From: an uncultured Porphyromonadaceae bacterium
Lineage (GTDB): Bacteria > Bacteroidota > Bacteroidia > Bacteroidales > Muribaculaceae
Direction: 5' to 3'
Length of the DNA stretch: 64,000 nucleotides
NCBI GenBank assembly: GCA_946187345.1
Contig: CAMHQD010000011.1
Coordinates: forward strand, 1 to 64,000
The position numbers and the translations under genes were made by a program. Numbering within the stretch: position 1 is the stretch's first letter; the number at the start of each line of letters is the position of its first letter. This document shows, in pieces, positions 59,096 to 64,000 of the stretch. The notes under the pieces were generated by a model. That model did no database searches. It was not told where the DNA came from and saw only the letters and a list, made by a program, of their open reading frames with translations.

Positions 59096-62000
59096 ATGAG
59101 AACCGGAATTTTAACAACTATGGCCTTGCTCGCGCTGGCGGGCTCCATCGCGGCGAACGGTCAACAGCCGGCGGCAAACCCTTCAGAGGGTGACCCGCGA
59201 GAGCAAGCGGTTAGAGAGGCCGTGGCGCGGCAGATGCCGCCGCTGATGGGAGTGGGCTCGCTCAAGGTGCGCTCGATTGACGCCGCCGGCGACACCGTCA
59301 AGGTGGACGTGAGCGAGAATATGGGCGACGTGCCGTTCACGCGCGAGAGCGTCGAGGGGCTTAAGAGCGAGATCAGTGCAATATATGACGGCAAGCCGGT
59401 GCGGTTGTCGATTATCGGCAACGACATCGAGCGCTACTATTGCGACTTCTTGCCGCAATACCGCCGCTCTCATGCCACGTTTGTCAAGCATGTGGGGCAG
59501 CCGGCGGCGAGCCTTGACGGTAAGATTGTCGCCACGTGGCCCAGCCACGGCTGGTACTTCGAGCCGAAACTCGACCGCTGGGAGTGGCAGCGCGCGCGCT
59601 TGCTGCAGACGGTCGAGGATATGTACACCCACAGTTATGTTATCCCCTTCCTGATGCCGATGCTGGAGAACGCCGGTGCCTACGTGTGGGATGCCCGCGA
59701 GCGCGACACCCACAACTTCGGCGCCGTGGTGGATGCCGATGGCGGCCTGGCGCAGAAGAGCGTCAAGGAGCGCGCTGGCAAGCACAAGTGGCGCAAGGGC
59801 GACGGAGAGGGCTTTGCCTACGCCCGCGCGGCTTACCGCAACTTCGAGAACCCGTTCGCCGAGGGCTCTTACCGTGTGGTGGACGTTGCCACCGGCAGTC
59901 AGAAGGCTTCCACGGCGAGTTATGACGTCACGATGCCCGAGGGCGGCGACTTCGCCGTCTATGTTTCCTACAAGACGTTGCCCAACAGTGCCGGGGCGGT
60001 GCGTTACACTATCAATAGCCTGGCCGGTGCCGATGAGTTTATCGTCAACCAGACGATGGGCGGCGGCACATGGGTCTACTTGGGCACATTCCCGCTGTGG
60101 GCCGGCTTGAACAAGGCTGTGGTGGTGGTGAGCAATGCCGGAGACCAAGCCGGCAAGGTTGTCACTACCGATGCCGTGCGCATCGGTGGCGGCAAGGGCA
60201 ACATCGAGCGCCGCGTGGCGCTGCCCACGCCCGAGAACCGCGCCATCGCCGCCCGCCATGAGGACGAGAAATACCTCGGCAAGGAGGGTGTTGACTACAA
60301 GTGGCAGGGGAGTGGTGACCACCCGTGGTTTCACCTGGGCTCGCGCTACTACCTGCAGTGGGCCGGCTTCCCCGACAGCGTCTATAGCACCAGCGAGGGC
60401 ATCAACGACTATGTGGACGACTACCGTTCGCGCGGCGAGTGGGTCAACTATCTGGCCGGTGGCAGCGAGGTGCTGCCCGGCCGCAAGGGCTTGAACGTGC
60501 CAGTGGACGTGTCGTTCTGCCTGCACACCGACGCCGGCAACACCGGCACCGACTCCATCGTGGGCACCCTGCTAATCTATAGCACCAAGAAAAACGGCGA
60601 GCAGTTCGGCAACTACGAGAACGGCACGCCCAGGACCATCTCGCGCCGCTTTGCAGACATGGTGTCGACCCACGTCGTGAATGACATCCGCGCCAAGTAT
60701 GAGCCCAACTGGATGCGCCGCGGCATGTGGGATAAGTCCTACTATGAGGCGCGCGTGCCGGAGGTGCCCGCCCTGCTGATGGAGTTGTTGAGCCATCACA
60801 ATTTCGCCGATATGCGTTACGGTCTTGACCCGCAGTTCCGCTTTGACGTGAGCCGCTCGATCTATAAGGGTATCCTTGACTTTATCGCCGCCCGCGACGG
60901 TTTCAAGGCCGTTGTGCAACCGCTGCCGGTGCGCGCCCTGTCGCTCACCGCTGCCGGTGCCGCAGGTGACTACACGCTCTCGTGGCAGCCCACGCCCGAC
61001 GCGCTCGTTGAGGGCGGCGCGATGCCCACGGCCTATCAGGTGCTCGAGCGTACCGAGGCTACCGGTGCCTTCCGCGTGATTGCCACCGTGACCGGCACCA
61101 CCCATCGTGTCAACATCCCGGCCGGCGAACTGCGCGACTATCGCGTGGTGGCCGTCAACGACGGCGGACGCAGTTTCCCGAGTGAGACCCTCAGCGCCGG
61201 CACGCCCAAGGGTAAGGTGAAAGGCTCGGTGATTGTGGTGAATGGATTTACACGCGTCAGCGCTCCCGACTGGTTCGACAGTCGCGACAGTGCCGGCTTT
61301 GACGACAACAAGGATCATGGCGTGCCCTATGTGCAGCAAATCAACTATCTTGGCTCGCAGTATGAGTTCCGCCGCAAGGTGGAGTGGCGCGATGACGACG
61401 CTCCTGGAGTGGGCGCGTGCCGCAGCGACCACGAGACCGAGGTGGTGGCGGGCAACACGTTTGACTATCCGGCGATTCACGGCCGCGCGCTCATGGAGGC
61501 CGGCTACGCGTTCTGCTCGACGAGCGTTGCCGCTGTCGATGAGGGGCGTGTGTCGCTCTCCGGCTATGACGTGATTGACTTGCTCATGGGCAAGCAGAAA
61601 CAGGTGAAGAACGGCCGCGGCGCGATGCCCGACCGCTACGCCGCCTTCCCGGCCGGACTGCGGCAGGCAGTCGCTACGGCCGCGCGACGCGGTGCCGGCG
61701 TGCTGCTCAGCGGCTCGTTTGTCGGTACAGATATTTGGGACAACGTCAGCGACAGCATCGACAGTGAGGCCGCCGCATGGGCTCGCGACGTGATGGGTTA
61801 TGTCTACCTCAACGGGCGTGCCGCTCTTGACGGTAACATCGCCACTGTCACCTCGCCAATGGAGGCATCCTTCCCCGTGGGCCTCAAGGCGCATTTTGTC
61901 AACAAACTCAATCCGCGTTTCTACGCCGTTGAGTCGCCGGATGCTATTAAGGCCGGCGACGAGCGTGGCGCCACCATCATGCGCTATAGCGAGAACAACC

Positions 62001-62137
62001 TGCCGGCTGCTATCGCCAGCGACCGCGGCACCCACCGCACGGTCGTGTTCGGCTTCCCGTTGGAGAACGTTACAGACGCCGCCCAACTAAACCGCCTCGT
62101 GACCGCCGCCCTAAACTACCTCAATCCCAAGAACTGA
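59096..62137 (+). CDS. Secreted golvesin-like / N-acetylmuramoyl-L-alanine amidase / FnIII protein
   Basis: A 1013-residue protein with a signal peptide (1-~22). Residues ~265-375 form a golvesin C-terminal-like beta domain (YRVVDVATGSQKASTASYDVTMPEGGDFAVYVSYKT). This domain is inserted into an Amidase_3-type zinc hydrolase whose parts flank it: TWPSHGWYF (~138-148), then VDVSFCLHTDAGNTG and PALLMELLSHHNFADM (~465-615) with histidine ligand and catalytic Glu. A fibronectin III-like domain (~625-710) and a ~300-residue C-terminal domain (GYDVIDLLMGKQKQ, GAGVLLSGSFVGTDIWDN) follow. Such proteins are often labelled xanthan lyase; peptidoglycan amide cleavage or polysaccharide binding is more consistent with the motifs. 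Confidence 0.8.
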   Translation: MRTGILTTMALLALAGSIAANGQQPAANPSEGDPREQAVREAVARQMPPLMGVGSLKVRSIDAAGDTVKVDVSENMGDVPFTRESVEGLKSEISAIYDGKPVRLSIIGNDIERYYCDFLPQYRRSHATFVKHVGQPAASLDGKIVATWPSHGWYFEPKLDRWEWQRARLLQTVEDMYTHSYVIPFLMPMLENAGAYVWDARERDTHNFGAVVDADGGLAQKSVKERAGKHKWRKGDGEGFAYARAAYRNFENPFAEGSYRVVDVATGSQKASTASYDVTMPEGGDFAVYVSYKTLPNSAGAVRYTINSLAGADEFIVNQTMGGGTWVYLGTFPLWAGLNKAVVVVSNAGDQAGKVVTTDAVRIGGGKGNIERRVALPTPENRAIAARHEDEKYLGKEGVDYKWQGSGDHPWFHLGSRYYLQWAGFPDSVYSTSEGINDYVDDYRSRGEWVNYLAGGSEVLPGRKGLNVPVDVSFCLHTDAGNTGTDSIVGTLLIYSTKKNGEQFGNYENGTPRTISRRFADMVSTHVVNDIRAKYEPNWMRRGMWDKSYYEARVPEVPALLMELLSHHNFADMRYGLDPQFRFDVSRSIYKGILDFIAARDGFKAVVQPLPVRALSLTAAGAAGDYTLSWQPTPDALVEGGAMPTAYQVLERTEATGAFRVIATVTGTTHRVNIPAGELRDYRVVAVNDGGRSFPSETLSAGTPKGKVKGSVIVVNGFTRVSAPDWFDSRDSAGFDDNKDHGVPYVQQINYLGSQYEFRRKVEWRDDDAPGVGACRSDHETEVVAGNTFDYPAIHGRALMEAGYAFCSTSVAAVDEGRVSLSGYDVIDLLMGKQKQVKNGRGAMPDRYAAFPAGLRQAVATAARRGAGVLLSGSFVGTDIWDNVSDSIDSEAAAWARDVMGYVYLNGRAALDGNIATVTSPMEASFPVGLKAHFVNKLNPRFYAVESPDAIKAGDERGATIMRYSENNLPAAIASDRGTHRTVVFGFPLENVTDAAQLNRLVTAALNYLNPKN

Positions 62138-62147
62138 CAAATCCCGT

Positions 62148-62176
62148 TCGGTGTGCAGCCACCTCGTGGCTGCCCT
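62148..62176. repeat. GCAGCCAC palindromic element, reverse copy
   Basis: Reverse complement of the units at 14855-14935, directly after the amidase stop codon; it can form a hairpin and may end transcription. Confidence 0.75.
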
Positions 62177-62177
62177 C

Positions 62178-62210
62178 TATCGACTATAGACTAACGACTA
62201 ACAACTAAAA
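62178..62210. repeat. GACTAAC heptamer array
   Basis: Words GACTATA, GACTAAC, GACTAAC, AACTAAA immediately upstream of the glycosyltransferase start. Confidence 0.78.
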
Positions 62211-62214
62211 AACA

Positions 62215-63684
62215 ATGATTGACTGCTTTATCCCTTTTGCCGGCCGTGAACAGGCTCAAGCCACAATCGACGGACTGCGCTCCTGTCCGCTCGTGGGCGA
62301 CATCTACCTGCTGGCGCCCGCCGAGGTGACCGACAACGTGGACGGCTGCCGCCGCCTCACCATCGACGGCCTGACCTCGAGTGCCACTATGCGCCTTGTG
62401 GCAGACGCGGCTCGCGCCGAGCGCGTGCTGCTCTACACCAAGCATGACACGTTGAAGATGGCCCCCTTTGCCATCGAGCGCTTCAACTCGCTCGCCGCTG
62501 ATAGCGGTGCCGTTATGCTCTATGCCGACCACTACAACGTGACCGAGGCCGGCGCCGTTAAGGCTCCAGTGATTGACTACCAGCAGGGCAGCCTGCGCGA
62601 TGACTTCGACTTCGGCTCGGTGCTCTTCTTCGACACCGCCGCCCTGAAGGCTGCCGCCTCCGAACTGAGCGGTGACTATAAGCACGCCGGCCTCTATGAC
62701 CTGCGCCTCGCGTTGAGCCGCCGTGGCGAGATTGTCCACATCAACGAGTTCCTCTATAGCGACGTGGAGCAGGACACCCGCAAGAGCGGCGAGAAGATTT
62801 TTGACTACGTTGACCCGCGCAACCGCGACCGCCAGATTGAGATGGAGGCCGTGTGCACCGAGCATCTCAAGCGAGTGGGAGGTTATCTGTCGCCCGTCAA
62901 GGCCGACGGCACGCCCAACTTCCGTCACATCGAGTTTGACCACGACAAGTTTGCCGTCGAGGCAACGGTAATGATTCCCGTGCGCAACCGCATCCGCACC
63001 ATCCGCGACGCCATCGGCAGTGTGCTCAAGCAGAAGACCAACTTCAAGTTCAACCTGATGGTGGTGGACAACTTCTCGACCGACGGCACCCGCGAGGCCA
63101 TCGACGAGTTTGACGACCCGCGCCTAATCCATATCATCGCCGACTTTTACGACATGGGCATCGGCGGCTATTGGAACCTGGCGGCCCACCACGAGCAGGC
63201 CGGTAAGTTTATCGTGCAACTCGACAGCGATGACATGTATGCCGGCGAGGACACGCTGCAGACGATGGTCGACGCGTTCTATGAGCAGAATGTGGCGATG
63301 GTCGTGGGCACCTACCAGATGACCGACATCAACCTCAACCCCATTCCGCCGGGCATCATCGACCACCGCGAGTGGACGCCCGAGAACGGCCGTAACAACG
63401 CTTTGCGCATCAACGGCCTCGGTGCGCCGCGAGCGTTCTACACACCGGTGCTGCGTGATGTCAAGATTCCAAACACGAGTTATGGCGAGGACTACGCCCT
63501 CGGCCTGAACATCTCGCGCCACTATCAGATTGGCCGCGTGTATAAGCCGGTGTACCTGTGCCGCCGGTGGGACGACAACAGCGACGCCGCCCTCGACGTC
63601 GACAAGATGAACCGCAACAACCTCTATAAGGACCGCATCCGCACGTGGGAACTCCAGGCCCGCATCGCCCTTAACCGCAGGTAA
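62215..63684 (+). CDS. Tandem GT2-type glycosyltransferase
   Basis: A 489-residue cytoplasmic protein with two GT-A-like halves. The N-terminal half (~1-220) is diverged (MIDCFIPFAGREQAQATIDGLR, LLYTKHDTLKMAPFAIERF, MLYADHYN). The C-terminal half (~245-489) is a canonical GT2 domain (VMIPVRNRIRTIRDAIGSVLKQK, VVDNFSTDGTREAI, IVQLDSDDMYAGEDTL with DxD, SYGEDYALGL). Both halves may be active or the first may only bind. Polysaccharide synthesis is likely; donor and acceptor are unknown. No membrane segment. Confidence 0.87.
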   Translation: MIDCFIPFAGREQAQATIDGLRSCPLVGDIYLLAPAEVTDNVDGCRRLTIDGLTSSATMRLVADAARAERVLLYTKHDTLKMAPFAIERFNSLAADSGAVMLYADHYNVTEAGAVKAPVIDYQQGSLRDDFDFGSVLFFDTAALKAAASELSGDYKHAGLYDLRLALSRRGEIVHINEFLYSDVEQDTRKSGEKIFDYVDPRNRDRQIEMEAVCTEHLKRVGGYLSPVKADGTPNFRHIEFDHDKFAVEATVMIPVRNRIRTIRDAIGSVLKQKTNFKFNLMVVDNFSTDGTREAIDEFDDPRLIHIIADFYDMGIGGYWNLAAHHEQAGKFIVQLDSDDMYAGEDTLQTMVDAFYEQNVAMVVGTYQMTDINLNPIPPGIIDHREWTPENGRNNALRINGLGAPRAFYTPVLRDVKIPNTSYGEDYALGLNISRHYQIGRVYKPVYLCRRWDDNSDAALDVDKMNRNNLYKDRIRTWELQARIALNRR

Positions 63685-63688
63685 ACCT

Positions 63689-63729
63689 CGTTGGTGACAT
63701 GTGCTTTTACAAAGTACGCGTCACCAATG
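63689..63729 (+). terminator. Hairpin after the tandem glycosyltransferase
   Basis: CGTTGGTGAC (63689-63698) pairs with GTCACCAATG (63720-63729), with an inner GTGCTTT/AAAGTAC stem. No strong T run follows. Confidence 0.6.
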
Positions 63730-63757
63730 AGCCTCTATTATGAAATGAATTCAGGCC

Positions 63758-63904
63758 GCAGCGGAACCCGCGAAGCGGGTGACAGTCCGTAGGCGGGGGT
63801 GAAGCGCAGCGGAACCCCCGCCACGCTGCCGCGCGGGAAATCCTTCAAATCTTTATGTTTCGTAATTGATAGATTTTGAAAGATTTCCCGCCCGTCAGGG
63901 CGGC
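63758..63904. repeat. GC-rich and CCCGCGGGAAAT palindromic block
   Basis: AACCCGCGAAGCGGGT and GGCGGGGGT...ACCCCCGCC hairpins are followed by CGCGGGAAATCCTTCAAATCT facing AGATTTTGAAAGATTTCCCGCC. It fills the spacer before the last gene and has no coding potential. Confidence 0.75.
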
Positions 63905-63935
63905 TGATTAACTACTGATTATGGATTGTGAAATA

Positions 63936-64000
63936 ATGAATGGTCTTGCCGGTTTGCCTCAGGACCCGGCAATGCTCATGAGCATGGTCAACATGTGGCT
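63936..64000 (+). CDS. DUF4250 protein (3' end outside window)
   Basis: Only about 21 codons are visible: MNGLAGLPQDPAMLMSMVNM. The LPxDPxMLxSxVNxxL pattern is the start of DUF4250, a family of small proteins of unknown function in Bacteroidota and Firmicutes. An in-frame ATG at 63921 would add five residues. Confidence 0.6.
   Translation, partial: MNGLAGLPQDPAMLMSMVNMW

Overview
The window (about 60% GC in most genes) looks like a Bacteroidales genome, most likely Muribaculaceae- or Prevotella-like. This rests on TAnnTTTG promoter boxes with an upstream TTTG, the absence of Shine-Dalgarno sites, BspA-type leucine-rich-repeat proteins, SusE/F-like modules, a SusA-type neopullulanase, a PgQC-like glutaminyl cyclase and many proteins known mainly from Bacteroidota. 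The family-level assignment is inference.

Region 1 (1-22.6 kb) is an alpha-glucan and polysaccharide utilisation region. On the plus strand it holds the 3' end of a dockerin-bearing starch-binding-like protein, a secreted GH13 alpha-amylase with CBM26-like and dockerin domains, and a GH53 endo-galactanase with an N-terminal half-dockerin. On the minus strand it holds a SusE/F-like dockerin protein, a CBM20-GH77 4-alpha-glucanotransferase, a type I pullulanase and a SusA-like enzyme, plus two paralogous BspA-like dockerin proteins. No SusC/SusD pair and no cohesin are visible here. Three promoters in this region (amylase, SusE/F-like gene, malQ) each carry a LacI-type palindrome ending exactly 55 bp upstream of the -7 box. 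This points to one regulon in which the regulator probably activates.

Region 2 (22.8-48 kb) is mostly housekeeping with accessory genes: glyA, two small membrane proteins (a degenerate J domain or a GYF_2 domain, each fused to a CD225-like tail), a HIT protein, greA, an SGNH/MBOAT O-acetylation pair, an ABC-F ATPase, a third BspA-like dockerin protein, deoD, a Kef-type antiporter, an IVS-type four-helix bundle protein, an MgtC-like protein, queF/queC, an OmpA protein, two tRNA-Ala genes, a prolyl oligopeptidase, a glutaminyl cyclase, secG and tRNA-Ser.

Region 3 (48.3-64 kb) holds an EEP phosphohydrolase, a YfcE-like phosphoesterase, ribE, miaB, ychF, an AraC regulator, a glycosyltransferase, two small lipoproteins, an RsmI-like methyltransferase with an MBL hydrolase, a three-gene cassette with an ADP-ribosyltransferase-like protein, a large amidase/golvesin-like secreted protein, a tandem glycosyltransferase and the start of a DUF4250 gene.

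The most unusual layer is between the genes. Spacers are packed with at least 15 heptanucleotide tandem arrays, with larger palindromic elements built from 10-bp words, and with other short palindromic families. Two of these repeats lie in frame inside coding genes (the ABC-F ATPase and a glycosyltransferase), one array forms the C-terminus of an AraC regulator, and a 108-bp inverted pair (three mismatches) brackets deoD.
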